32,195 nucleotides of DNA, taken from positions 1 to 32,195 of IMG/VR virus record IMGVR_UViG_3300020160_003218. One strand, 5' to 3'. Source of the stretch: a virus. Position 1 is the first letter of the stretch. Each line of letters opens with the position of its first letter. Made by a program: the position numbers and the translations under genes. The notes beneath the pieces were generated by a model. The model searched no databases and was not told the DNA's origin. It saw only the letters and a program-made list of their open reading frames with translations. Shown here one piece after another: positions 7,393 through 15,840 of this stretch.

Positions 7393-8295
7393 TTATAATT
7401 TTTTATCAAATAAATACAAATCATAAACTGCATTTCCTTTGATATTTTTAATACTTTTCAATACTTCACCAGTAATAGAATCCATAACTTTAAATATACC
7501 AAGATTTTTCTGTTTATCTGTTAATACTCTTACTGTGTTTCCTGGTTGACCTAATGCACCCAAAACAGCTATATAAGTATTACCATAAATACTTTTTAAG
7601 AATGATATTCTTAATCCTGCCATATCCTTATTGTTATTCAAATATGAGTTTTCAAATGGTTTCATTAAATCTACTTGAGTTTCAGTTTCTTTAACTTGAA
7701 TACTAGCAAATGTTTTATCTGGTTGACCAATTGTAACTTCTTCTCTATTTTGTATTTTGTTTTGGTTAATAAGTGCTTGCTGATTTCTTCTAATTTCATT
7801 GAAATCTGCTCTTACTATAATACCACCTCTCATACCTTTATCATTCATATTATAACCTGCTGGAGGTAATCTATAGAATGAACCAGTAAAAGTCATAGAA
7901 AGTATTCTATCTGCTCTAAAAAGTCTCCAAATCTTGTTTATATGTCTTCTTTGAGATACTGACCAACCATTTAAGTGCCAACCACGAAGTAAAATCTTAC
8001 CTTGTGATGAACGACCTAAAACCATTGGATATAGTGTTCTCTCATGACCAGCAAAGTGTTTATCTTTATCTCCTTTGTAGTTAATTAACATAACCATACC
8101 ATATCTTATACACTTTGACATTACTTGTTCAGAGTATTTAATAGGTTCATTAATTGGAATATTTGCAATATCCTTAACATTCTTTAATGAGAACCTTGGA
8201 ATATATTCATGGTCTTCTATTAAGTTATAGTGTTCTTTGACAACAAACTCAACAGGTTTTTTATTATAAAAGTCTCTTGTTTGTGATAAATTCAT
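7393..8295 (-). CDS. WYL-like domain protein of unknown role
   Basis: A 300-residue protein with no signal peptide. Residues 60-150 contain MVMLINYKGDKDKHFAGHERTLYP, then LLRGWHL, then WRLFRADRI and FTGSFY, an order that resembles WYL domains (a ligand or nucleic-acid sensing beta-barrel), although the W-Y-L signature itself is degenerate. The C-terminal third (about 195-300) has beta-strand character and ends in VYDLYLFDKKL. The gene has TTAATATATA exactly four bases before its ATG and is followed by the GNAT-like operon. It might instead be a structural protein; confidence in the domain call is low, but the gene is solid. Confidence 0.6.
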   Translation of the reverse strand: MNLSQTRDFYNKKPVEFVVKEHYNLIEDHEYIPRFSLKNVKDIANIPINEPIKYSEQVMSKCIRYGMVMLINYKGDKDKHFAGHERTLYPMVLGRSSQGKILLRGWHLNGWSVSQRRHINKIWRLFRADRILSMTFTGSFYRLPPAGYNMNDKGMRGGIIVRADFNEIRRNQQALINQNKIQNREEVTIGQPDKTFASIQVKETETQVDLMKPFENSYLNNNKDMAGLRISFLKSIYGNTYIAVLGALGQPGNTVRVLTDKQKNLGIFKVMDSITGEVLKSIKNIKGNAVYDLYLFDKKL

Positions 8296-8299
8296 AAAC

Positions 8300-8309
8300 T
8301 ATATATTAA
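8300..8309 (-). promoter_or_regulatory. TTAATATATA element 4 bases before the ATG at 8295
   Basis: The minus strand reads TTAATATATA-GTTT-ATG, with the same spacing as at 3663, 18254 and 23533. Confidence 0.5.
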
Positions 8310-8328
8310 ATACATAATTCCTAAAAAT

Positions 8329-8360
8329 AAAAAAGAGAAACATTTCTGTTTCTCTTTTTT
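8329..8360 (-). terminator. Rho-independent terminator after the lipoprotein gene
   Basis: The stem AAAAGAGAAAC / GTTTCTCTTTT has a six-base loop and a T-tract on both strands. It separates the lipoprotein gene from the 8295 gene on the minus strand. Confidence 0.8.
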
Positions 8361-8380
8361 AAGACCAAGTAATTCTAATA

Positions 8381-8563
8381 TTACTTAACAGCTTCTACTT
8401 TAGTAGTGTCTGTAGCAACAGTGTCAACAGCAGTTGTATCAACTTTAGTAGTATCAACAGCAGTTGAATCAACAGTTGTTGTAGCTTCTACAGTTTCAGT
8501 TTTTTTACAAGATGTTACAGTGATTGCAACAATAGCCATTAAAGCAAATAATAATTTTTTCAT
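8381..8563 (-). CDS. Small phage-encoded lipoprotein with Thr/Val/Asp repeat tail
   Basis: A 60-residue protein. The ATG at 8563 is chosen because it gives a clean type II signal peptide: MKKLLFALMAIVAITVTSC, with the lipobox cysteine at 19 followed by KK. The mature part is a low-complexity tail alternating TTVDSTAVDTTKVDTTAVDT. It should be lipidated and anchored in the envelope. Small phage lipoproteins can block the receptor and prevent superinfection (T5 Llp is the known example); that role here is inference. The gene is divergent from 8683 and has its own terminator. In-frame codons upstream of 8563 overlap the divergent promoter and are unlikely to be used. Confidence 0.8.
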   Translation of the reverse strand: MKKLLFALMAIVAITVTSCKKTETVEATTTVDSTAVDTTKVDTTAVDTVATDTTKVEAVK

Positions 8564-8646
8564 AGTTTCTGTTTTTTTAATTTTTTTTACATGATTATAT
8601 ATCACAAAACTTATCTTTTGTTTAGAAAAAAAGTGAAAATATTTTT

Positions 8647-8656
8647 TTAATATATA
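8647..8656 (+). promoter_or_regulatory. TTAATATATA promoter-like element upstream of 8683
   Basis: TTAATATATA is followed by 26 bases of A-rich leader before the ATG. The same ten bases occur in the same orientation before many genes in the window. Confidence 0.45.
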
Positions 8657-8682
8657 GATGTAATAAAAAACATAAGTTAACA

Positions 8683-9402
8683 ATGTCAATAAGTAGTAGA
8701 GAAGATGCAAATAAATATTATCAAGTAGTTAATAAACTTGTTGATGACTATATGGACAAGTGGAAGATTAAACCTACTAATTTAAAAAGATACTTAAAAA
8801 CAGGTTCTGATAAATTTGAAAAGTTTATTGAGAGAAATGGATTAAAAGATATTAATGGAATCAAACAAGTTATAAATGATGTAATTGATGATAGAGTTCA
8901 TATGGAATCTGATGGTGTTTTAACATTTGAAAGTTTCAAAGTATTTGAATCAGATGAATTCAAAATTACTTCACTTTTACAATGTCTTTATAAAGGAATT
9001 GGTAAAACTGATATTAAAGCTGAGAAATTCTTAGCTGACCACTTTGATGCCAATTTAAGTCAAATTGATATAGTTGATTCTGATAAACATTTATTCAAAG
9101 TAACAAATTGGGAAAATGATGATTTATTAGCAATTGTTTACAATAAAGATGAAATGGATATTATAAAAGGCAATATAAAAGAATACTTAACTAATCAGTT
9201 GTTAAAAGAAAAAGTTGATTTAATAGGTATTACTATTCCATTAGAAGATATAATAGATGATTCTAAAGCTGAAAGTTATATAGAGTCTTTTTTAACCCCA
9301 CAAAAAATTTCAGATTTGATAAACAACTCTCTTGAAAATAACTTAACTAAGTTTGATTTTGAAAAAACAGATGATTTTTATCTTTGGTTTAAAAAAGAGT
9401 AA
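8683..9402 (+). CDS. Hypothetical protein with internal FESFKVFES motif
   Basis: A 239-residue protein. Residues 1-75 (MSISSREDANKYYQVVNKLV onward) form a charged helical module containing LKRYLKTGSDKFEKFIERNGL. Next comes DGVLTFESFKVFESDEF at about 79-95, which resembles the leader motif FESFNE found at the N-termini of other proteins, here placed inside. The rest is an acidic mixed domain of unknown function. The arrangement suggests a spacer domain ahead of a targeting or cleavage site. It is a single-gene unit with its own promoter element and terminator. Confidence 0.75.
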   Translation: MSISSREDANKYYQVVNKLVDDYMDKWKIKPTNLKRYLKTGSDKFEKFIERNGLKDINGIKQVINDVIDDRVHMESDGVLTFESFKVFESDEFKITSLLQCLYKGIGKTDIKAEKFLADHFDANLSQIDIVDSDKHLFKVTNWENDDLLAIVYNKDEMDIIKGNIKEYLTNQLLKEKVDLIGITIPLEDIIDDSKAESYIESFLTPQKISDLINNSLENNLTKFDFEKTDDFYLWFKKE

Positions 9403-9403
9403 T

Positions 9404-9430
9404 AAAAAGGGAGTTTAACTCTCTTTTTTA
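9404..9430 (+). terminator. Rho-independent terminator
   Basis: The stem GGGAGT / ACTCTC (one G-T pair) is followed by a T-tract immediately after the stop at 9402. Confidence 0.75.
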
Positions 9431-9449
9431 TTTTTATGAAAATAATATT

Positions 9450-9459
9450 TTAATATATA
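9450..9459 (+). promoter_or_regulatory. TTAATATATA promoter-like element before the structural genes
   Basis: TTAATATATA followed by C lies 21 bases before the ATG at 9481 and after the preceding terminator, so it is the likely promoter for the 9481..14824 operon. Confidence 0.5.
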
Positions 9460-9480
9460 CATAAAAACATTAATTAATTT

Positions 9481-10521
9481 ATGGCTCTTTTATATGGATA
9501 TGGAACTGGAAGTATTGTTGAATCGTTTCGTTATGATGAGGTTGTTGATTTATTAAATCAGATTCCTAATAATACTTTAAACTTAGTTAAAGCATCAGAT
9601 GTTAGAGATTCTGTATTTAGTCTTTGGGAAAGAATAAATGATTTAAGTGTTATAGTTGCATCAGCATCAGCAACACCTACAACATTTATGAATCCAGATC
9701 CAACTACTATTACTGTTGGTGGGGTTGCTACAGGAACAACATTTCCTACACCTCAAACAGTTCAACAAATGTTCAATGCTATTTTATATCCTTATACAAC
9801 ACCAACAATATCACTTAGTGTAGTTAGTTTTTCAGGTAGTACAACACCAATAACTACACAAAAAGAATATGGACAATCATTAAATAGTTGGCTTTATTGG
9901 TCTGTAACTAAAAAGTCAAATCCTATTGTAAGTGTTGTTGTTGATGGTGTAACAATTTCACCAATTACAGGAAACTCACAAACTGGTTGGAGGAATGTGT
10001 CAGGTACTTATAGTAGTATATCAGGATCTTTTCCAGTAAGTACAGCAAATACTTTTTTAATGACAGTAAATGATGGTAGTACAAGTATATTTACAGGTGC
10101 AACAGTAACTTGGATGAATAAAATATATTGGGGTAGTATTGATTTGAGTGGACTTCTGTTTCCTAATCCAAATTTAACACTAAATCCATCATATACAACT
10201 TATGTTACTAGTGCAATAACTAGTAATTTAATAAAGGCATTAAATGGTGCAGGTGTAGGAACTGGAAGTGAATTATCAATAACTAAAAATAAGACATATA
10301 ATCAAATTAATGCAAATGGTAAATATTTAATATTTGCTTGGCCAAGTTCAGTCAGTGGTGCCACTACTCCAACATTTATAGTAAATGGTCTACCAAATAC
10401 TGCATTTACTAGAGTCAATACAGCTTGGGCATTCACAAATCAATTTAATGCCACAACAAACTATGAGGTTTGGGTAAGTAATACTGCATATAACTCTGCA
10501 GCAAATATAATAGTAAGTTAA
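9481..10521 (+). CDS. Putative virion structural protein (tail/collar or fibre type)
   Basis: A 346-residue protein rich in Thr, Ser, Asn and Val with repeated short beta strands and no charged clusters, typical of phage appendage proteins. The N-terminal segment contains LVKASDVRDSVFSLWERIND (about residues 36-55), a helical segment that could attach to the particle. A central region (about 105-200) has Ig-like strand spacing, and the C-terminal part ends NYEVWVSNTAYNSAANIIVS. No lysin or enzymatic motif is seen. It is followed by a second structural gene 17 bases later. The exact location in the virion cannot be told from sequence. Confidence 0.65.
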   Translation: MALLYGYGTGSIVESFRYDEVVDLLNQIPNNTLNLVKASDVRDSVFSLWERINDLSVIVASASATPTTFMNPDPTTITVGGVATGTTFPTPQTVQQMFNAILYPYTTPTISLSVVSFSGSTTPITTQKEYGQSLNSWLYWSVTKKSNPIVSVVVDGVTISPITGNSQTGWRNVSGTYSSISGSFPVSTANTFLMTVNDGSTSIFTGATVTWMNKIYWGSIDLSGLLFPNPNLTLNPSYTTYVTSAITSNLIKALNGAGVGTGSELSITKNKTYNQINANGKYLIFAWPSSVSGATTPTFIVNGLPNTAFTRVNTAWAFTNQFNATTNYEVWVSNTAYNSAANIIVS

Positions 10522-10538
10522 AAAATATAAAATAAGAA

Positions 10539-12047
10539 ATGGCAGGAACACCAAATGTAGGAACATTAGTAGGAGCAGCAATTAGACCAATTAACACTGC
10601 AGATTTAATCTCAACCGCATATGCAAATGAGATTAAAGGTGGTATTCATGGATATGCAACTCTATCAGAAAGAGATAATATAATTATTGAAAGAAGACAA
10701 TGGGGTATGTTGGTTGTAGTTTATGATGACCCAACTCCATCAAATAATAAAACTTATCAATTAAAATATAATAATTTTGATACTGATTTAATGAATTTAC
10801 TTAACTGGGTTGAATATACTGGTTCAAGTTCCACTAATATTAGTGAATGGCAAAATTCAGTAAAGTCAATATCATCCACTATTCCAACATTACCAAGTGA
10901 TGGTGATAGATATTTAGTAGGGATTAATCAATTTTCATCTGTGATTGGTTCTCCTTGGGCAGGTAATCCAGGTGGTTTTATATCAGAATATAATGCAGCA
11001 ACTACAAACTGGACAAATACTTATCCAATAAATGGAATGACTGTTAGAGTTGACGACCAAGACAATTCACTTTATAAATATGAAGGAGATTATTCAACTG
11101 GGCAATGGGTAAAAGAAAAACTAACACAAGTTTACTCAGTTGATTTTACAGGAAATGGACTTACTTATTCAACAACTACATCACCTACATTTAGTCAATA
11201 TGAAAATGATGTAATATTCTTATCTAAATTTGATGTATCAAATACAGATAATGTTTCAGTAAATATAAATGGTATTGGTGTAAAAACAATTAAAAAACCA
11301 TCAATAAATGGTTTAATAGATTTATTACCAAATGATATATTACCTGAAAATACTTATACTTTATCATATGATCAAGTAAATGATTGTTTTCAGTTTTATA
11401 AAAATTACTCAAATGATGCATTTAATATAAAGTATTATATAGAGTCAACTGATTACATAATTGTACCACCTTATTGTCAATATTGGGTATATGGTGATTT
11501 AACAGTAGATGGAACTATAGTTAATTATGGACAAGTAATTATTGCAAATGGTCAATTAATAATTGGTAGTGCTGGTGTAGTTCAGAACAATGGAGATATT
11601 GAACTAATAAGTATTGCCACTGAAAATCAACCTGTTTTTAATTCAATTATAGTAGGTGGTCCTACTTCAAGTGGTGGTGTAGTAATATCAGCAACTGGTG
11701 GTAATCTTACTATTAATGATATTAATATAAAACCCTATAAAGTATATACTGCTTTATTAACACAATCAGGAACGGCTAGTCCAGTTGCAAATATATTAGA
11801 AAATACTTTAGGAGAGGATCCTATTTGGACTAGGGATTCAGTAGGTAATTTCTATGTAGATTCTATTTCTAATTTATTTACAACAAGTAAAACATTTACA
11901 ATAGTAACTAATAGAGAACTTACAACATTACAATTTATCTCTGTTCAAAGTGAAACTCAAATTTACTTAGAGCAAATAGATAGAGTAACTGGTACTTATA
12001 GTGATAATATGGCAGAAATACCAATAGAAATAAGAGTTTATAACTAA
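10539..12047 (+). CDS. Putative virion structural protein, fibre-like
   Basis: A 502-residue protein. After a short N-terminus (MAGTPNVGTLVGAAIRPIN) comes a segment with PSDGDRYLVG, then EYNAATTNWTNTYP, then GMTVRVDDQDNSLYKYEG, which resembles the repeats seen in phage tail proteins of the DUF2793 type. Residues 300-400 have a left-handed beta-helix look, with short hydrophobic repeats such as GDLTVDGTIVNYGQVIIANG. This fits an elongated receptor-binding or collar fibre. Its TAA stop shares an A with the ATG of the nucleotidyltransferase, so expression is coupled. Confidence 0.65.
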   Translation: MAGTPNVGTLVGAAIRPINTADLISTAYANEIKGGIHGYATLSERDNIIIERRQWGMLVVVYDDPTPSNNKTYQLKYNNFDTDLMNLLNWVEYTGSSSTNISEWQNSVKSISSTIPTLPSDGDRYLVGINQFSSVIGSPWAGNPGGFISEYNAATTNWTNTYPINGMTVRVDDQDNSLYKYEGDYSTGQWVKEKLTQVYSVDFTGNGLTYSTTTSPTFSQYENDVIFLSKFDVSNTDNVSVNINGIGVKTIKKPSINGLIDLLPNDILPENTYTLSYDQVNDCFQFYKNYSNDAFNIKYYIESTDYIIVPPYCQYWVYGDLTVDGTIVNYGQVIIANGQLIIGSAGVVQNNGDIELISIATENQPVFNSIIVGGPTSSGGVVISATGGNLTINDINIKPYKVYTALLTQSGTASPVANILENTLGEDPIWTRDSVGNFYVDSISNLFTTSKTFTIVTNRELTTLQFISVQSETQIYLEQIDRVTGTYSDNMAEIPIEIRVYN

Positions 12048-12811
12048 TGAAAGTAAATAGATATTTTGAATTTGTACAAGCAGACTTAGAGCCTGTAAAA
12101 TCATTTAGATTAAAAGATGAATTAAATCCTAAAGTATGGGATGGTTTTGAACTTGATGATGAAATAAGAAGAGATTTATTACAAATAGGTGAAGACTTTT
12201 ATAGTGACTTAGAATTAAAAGCAGATGTGCTTGATATTATATTCTGTGGCTCTTTATGTAACTATAACTGGTCTGAAAAATATTCTGACTTTGATTTACA
12301 TGTTATTATAAGACATTCAGATATTGATGAAAATGTTGAATTAGTAGAGAAGTATTGTGATTATGCCAAAAAAATGTGGAATGGTGAACATGAAATTCAA
12401 ATAAAAGGATATGATGTTGAAATAATGTTACAAGATGTTAACTCATTAAATGATGCAATTGAAACAGGTAAAATGGGTGGTGCTTATTCTATCTTAAAAG
12501 ATAAATGGGTTAAGAAACCTCAAAAGATTGACTTTGTTCCTGATGAAGAAGATATTAAAGAGAAAGCTAAAACTATAATGTCTAAAATAGATGATTTAGA
12601 AGAAGCTGCAAAAGAAGATACTTATGAAACACTTAAAGATAAAATTAAGAAAGTGTGGACTAAGATTAAAGATAGTAGAAAAAGTGGTCTTGATAGTGAA
12701 GGTGGTGAATTCTCAACTGGTAATTTAGTATTCAAATTATTAAGACGTAACAACTATATAGGAAAAATAATGAAGCTTAAAAGACAAGCTTATGATAAAC
12801 AATTTAATTAA
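12047..12811 (+). CDS. Pol-beta-type nucleotidyltransferase with capsid-targeting-like leader
   Basis: A 254-residue protein. Residues 68-86 read GS-x10-SDFDLHV, the nucleotidyltransferase signature with G68-S69 and metal-binding D81 and D83, and E125 in GYDVEIML fits the third acidic ligand. The enzyme could transfer a nucleotide to RNA, a small molecule or a protein; the acceptor is not evident. The N-terminus MKVNRYFEFVQAD is a variant of the shared leader. The C-terminal 100 residues are helical and basic. Transcription is coupled to the structural gene upstream. Packaging and injection are plausible but inferred. Confidence 0.75.
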   Translation: MKVNRYFEFVQADLEPVKSFRLKDELNPKVWDGFELDDEIRRDLLQIGEDFYSDLELKADVLDIIFCGSLCNYNWSEKYSDFDLHVIIRHSDIDENVELVEKYCDYAKKMWNGEHEIQIKGYDVEIMLQDVNSLNDAIETGKMGGAYSILKDKWVKKPQKIDFVPDEEDIKEKAKTIMSKIDDLEEAAKEDTYETLKDKIKKVWTKIKDSRKSGLDSEGGEFSTGNLVFKLLRRNNYIGKIMKLKRQAYDKQFN

Positions 12812-12813
12812 TT

Positions 12814-13518
12814 ATGAACATTAGAATAGCTGAGGTAGAAGAAGCCTTTAAGGAAATATTTAAGGAAGAAGATGGTGTAGTAACTGCTATAGAAACAGTA
12901 TATGAAAAGTCATCAGATGGTGATTATCTTAAACTTGTTATTTGTTTACAGGGATTATCAACAGAAGATATTTCTATTATACACACTAAGTTTATATTCA
13001 AAACAGACTTAGAAAAGAGAAATCTTATTGAAAACTCATTCATATATCTTTATGATATAAATTGTGTTTATCACAAAATAGAATTTGATAGTATTATTGA
13101 TATGAAGAAAAGTATAGATGATATTATTGAATCAAATAACTTTGGTGAAGATATACAGATTTTATCTGACTTTATTGAAGCACCTGCAATGTTCTTGAAC
13201 TATTATATGAAAAGAGCTAAGATTACTGAGTATTCGGTTTTTGATGTGGAATATGAACCAAAGTTTAAAATAGTTTCTTGTGAAAAAACCACATTTGACT
13301 TTAAGATAAATATTAATAATAGTTATGATATTGAATTTTCAATTCATAAAATGGATAAAGATTTAACAGAAGATCCAGAAGATATTGATACATATAAACT
13401 ACAATTTAGATTTATGGATGAAATAGAATCTGTAGAAAGTGATACAATCAAAAATATTCACTTCTTAATTGGATCAAATATGTCTAAGTTATTAGATAGA
13501 AAATTAAAAAATCAATAA
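12814..13518 (+). CDS. Hypothetical protein in the structural operon
   Basis: A 234-residue acidic protein beginning MNIRIAEVEEAFKEIFKEED. It lacks signal peptide, membrane segments and recognisable catalytic motifs. Alternating strands and helices (YLKLVICLQGLSTED, YLYDINCVYHKIEF) suggest a mixed alpha/beta fold. It starts two bases after the nucleotidyltransferase stop and may work with it, but no function can be assigned. Confidence 0.65.
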   Translation: MNIRIAEVEEAFKEIFKEEDGVVTAIETVYEKSSDGDYLKLVICLQGLSTEDISIIHTKFIFKTDLEKRNLIENSFIYLYDINCVYHKIEFDSIIDMKKSIDDIIESNNFGEDIQILSDFIEAPAMFLNYYMKRAKITEYSVFDVEYEPKFKIVSCEKTTFDFKININNSYDIEFSIHKMDKDLTEDPEDIDTYKLQFRFMDEIESVESDTIKNIHFLIGSNMSKLLDRKLKNQ

Positions 13519-13533
13519 AAAATAAACAATATC

Positions 13534-13887
13534 ATGGCCAAACTAATAAAATTTGAAGACTTCAAAAAAGAAGAAGAACAAAAAGATTTAAAAGACTTAA
13601 AAAGAGACTTCACTAAAAATAGTGATGATTCACAACAATTTCCAAGAAATACAAAGTTTCATTATAATGATGTAACTAAAAAAATGGATGACTTATCAGT
13701 TGATGAAGTTGATGATTCTATTGAAAGTTTAGAAGAATCAAATGGAAGTGACTTAACAGCACACCAGATAGTTCTTAACAACCTTAAAATGTATGATTTA
13801 GAAAATGTTTCTACTGATGATAATCTAAAAACTGAATTAGCTAGAGAGATAGTAAATGATTTGGTAAATGCAGGATTAATGAAATAA
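13534..13887 (+). CDS. Small charged protein with capsid-targeting-like N-terminus (MAKLIKFEDF)
   Basis: A 117-residue, highly charged protein: MAKLIKFEDFKKEEE fits the shared leader pattern, followed by a Lys/Asp/Glu-rich section and a helical C-terminus (TELAREIVNDLVNAGLMK). Nothing enzymatic is visible. It is 15 bases downstream of the previous gene and 10 bases upstream of the next, inside one operon. Confidence 0.7.
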   Translation: MAKLIKFEDFKKEEEQKDLKDLKRDFTKNSDDSQQFPRNTKFHYNDVTKKMDDLSVDEVDDSIESLEESNGSDLTAHQIVLNNLKMYDLENVSTDDNLKTELAREIVNDLVNAGLMK

Positions 13888-13897
13888 TGATAAAACT

Positions 13898-14824
13898 ATG
13901 ATATACATTTTAGAATTTTTTGATTTTTTAAAAAAGAACAAACCTAAAAAGGATTGGAGAAGTGAATTTGATGAAGTTTACAAATATTATAATAGTATTA
14001 AAGTAAAGCCTTCAAAAGATTATCATTTTTTCAATGTAGGTATTAAATCTAAAGATAGTTTTGATGTAGCTTTAGACCAAATACATATAGGTTTTAGTAA
14101 TAGAAATGGTGAACTTGAAGTAACTAACTATAAAGAAATAGATTTTGATAATTTTAGAGGTAGAACTGGTGAAGAAAGTGAACCAGGACACTACAAAGAT
14201 ATTACTCAAAATGAGTTTAATGAATATTTGAAGAAAACTCAAGAAATGTCAGACTTTTTGGATGAAAAAAGTGAAGAAAAATTTAACAAATCAGGAACTA
14301 CAATATCTGATGATGGTATTGAACTTGGATTTGATGAGTCAGATACTGCAATTGATGAAATGAACTTTCACTTAGAAAAAGAATTTGATAAATATATTGA
14401 TAAAGAATATGAATTTGAAATACAATATCATTTATGGAGTGAAGAAAGTAAAAATGAAAAAATTACAGAAAGAGTAAAATTACCAATACTTGATATTAGA
14501 ATTGAATTTGCAGGTGGTAGATTTTATTCAGAAATTGAAACAGAAGGAGTTCAAGGTGAGAAATGTAAATTATGGTTAGAAGGTAGAAAATATCAGTATG
14601 TTGACTTAGAAGATAAGAGACCTGATTATGAAGAAATAATAACAATGGATAAAGTAAAAGAAGAACTTACAAGAAAACAAGAGAGAGAAAATGTAACAAA
14701 ATATCCATATATTATTTCATATGATGTAACACCAAGTAAATATGATTCAATTGAATTTATTAATACAATTACAGAATTATTAGAACATCTAAATGATGAA
14801 ATAAAAAAAAGAAGAGAAGCATAA
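13898..14824 (+). CDS. Hypothetical protein with capsid-targeting-like N-terminus (MIYILEFFDF)
   Basis: A 308-residue acidic protein. The start MIYILEFFDFLKKNK is a looser match to the shared leader, and an FNE occurs further in (QNEFNEYLKK). The middle contains predicted beta structure (EFEIQYHLWSEE, LPILDIRIEFAGG). The C-terminus is helical with many charged residues. No family is recognised. It is the last gene of the plus-strand operon begun at 9481 and is followed directly by a terminator. Confidence 0.65.
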   Translation: MIYILEFFDFLKKNKPKKDWRSEFDEVYKYYNSIKVKPSKDYHFFNVGIKSKDSFDVALDQIHIGFSNRNGELEVTNYKEIDFDNFRGRTGEESEPGHYKDITQNEFNEYLKKTQEMSDFLDEKSEEKFNKSGTTISDDGIELGFDESDTAIDEMNFHLEKEFDKYIDKEYEFEIQYHLWSEESKNEKITERVKLPILDIRIEFAGGRFYSEIETEGVQGEKCKLWLEGRKYQYVDLEDKRPDYEEIITMDKVKEELTRKQERENVTKYPYIISYDVTPSKYDSIEFINTITELLEHLNDEIKKRREA

Positions 14825-14839
14825 AACTTCTCTTTTTTA
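14813..14839 (+). terminator. Rho-independent terminator between convergent genes
   Basis: The stem AGAGAAG / CTTCTCT is followed by TTTTTT. It overlaps the end of the 13898 gene and ends the plus-strand operon. Confidence 0.75.
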
Positions 14840-15163
14840 TATTAACTTATTAAGTAATAATTCTCTATTAACACTTTTTGTTATATGACCCAATACACCT
14901 TTTTCCAACTTATCTTGTATTTCATTCTTTTCATCATCTTGACAATGTTCATATCTATCTATAAGTTTATAATTTTCATTATACCAAGTATAAAACATAT
15001 CAATACAAATCTCCATAAAGTCTTCAAAATCATCATGTGATTCATATATAGCTCTTAATACAAGTATATCCATATCATAGAACTCTATAGCAAAATCACT
15101 ATTCCAACTTATATCAACAACAAAACCTAAATCAACTATCTTATCAAGATGTGTTTTAATCAT
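14837..15163 (-). CDS. Hypothetical acidic protein downstream of the capsid paralogue
   Basis: A 108-residue acidic protein with many aromatic residues (MFYTWYNENYKLIDRYEHC). No motif is recognised. Its start overlaps the end of the capsid paralogue by eight bases, so it is translationally coupled to it and probably made in the same amounts. Confidence 0.65.
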   Translation of the reverse strand: MIKTHLDKIVDLGFVVDISWNSDFAIEFYDMDILVLRAIYESHDDFEDFMEICIDMFYTWYNENYKLIDRYEHCQDDEKNEIQDKLEKGVLGHITKSVNRELLLNKLI

Positions 15164-15836
15164 TTAGTATATCATCTATTTTTTGATTCCTTAAATCTGA
15201 AATATATTTTAAGTAATTCTCAGTTCCCTTCTTATCAAGAACTCTACAAACTAAAGCACTATATTCTGAATACATATTAAAATCTATAAGAATCCTTGGA
15301 TGAAAAGTAGCCTCACTTACAATTTTATTTTCAATTATTTCAAGGTTTAACTTTAAATCATTTAATAATATCATTGTAGTATCATTATATCTCATATATG
15401 GATCTACATATAACTCAATATCTGATAAAAATCCTATATTATAAATATCAGCACCATTAATAATACTAGTATTCCAATTCATTGCTTTAAAATAAAATCT
15501 AGCATCATCTTGAATACAAGCAGCCAACATTCCATTTAATATACATTTACTATATCCTGAATCCATAATATAATCTATTAGTTCATTAGTTGCCAATCTA
15601 TCAAGTTCAATATCATTTACATACTTAGTTAAATCTAAATACTCATTTTTTGAATTATCAAGTATCTCACTAATACATTTTCTACTAATTGTTGAAGCAA
15701 TATCTTTTTCAATATGTTCTCTAATAAGTGAAAAATCATCAGAACTCATTTGAACAGATGTAGAGTATTTAGCAAAGTTTGTATTAACACTTTTATCCAA
15801 TGTTATAACATCACTCAACTTAATATCATTGAACAT
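15156..15836 (-). CDS. Half-length paralogue of the major capsid protein
   Basis: A 226-residue protein. The ATG at 15836 is chosen because it lies four bases after the Dam stop; codons further upstream overlap Dam. It matches the C-terminal part of the capsid protein encoded at 24367..26055: IEKDIASTISRKCISEI against LVNELSQTISKQIVAKI, then YVDPYMRYND, which is identical in both, then SEATFHPRILI against SEATFAPRMLL. The N-terminal half of the capsid protein, including the propeptide, is absent. It could be a minor capsid component (T4 gp24 is a known gp23 paralogue), a regulator of assembly or a decaying duplicate. The shared features are seen directly; the role is inference. Confidence 0.75.
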   Translation of the reverse strand: MFNDIKLSDVITLDKSVNTNFAKYSTSVQMSSDDFSLIREHIEKDIASTISRKCISEILDNSKNEYLDLTKYVNDIELDRLATNELIDYIMDSGYSKCILNGMLAACIQDDARFYFKAMNWNTSIINGADIYNIGFLSDIELYVDPYMRYNDTTMILLNDLKLNLEIIENKIVSEATFHPRILIDFNMYSEYSALVCRVLDKKGTENYLKYISDLRNQKIDDILND

Positions 15837-15840
15837 TTGA

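Noticed and set aside
8564-8710. N-terminal extension of the lipoprotein
   Set aside because: It would displace the signal peptide to the middle and overlap the divergent promoter and the 8683 gene.
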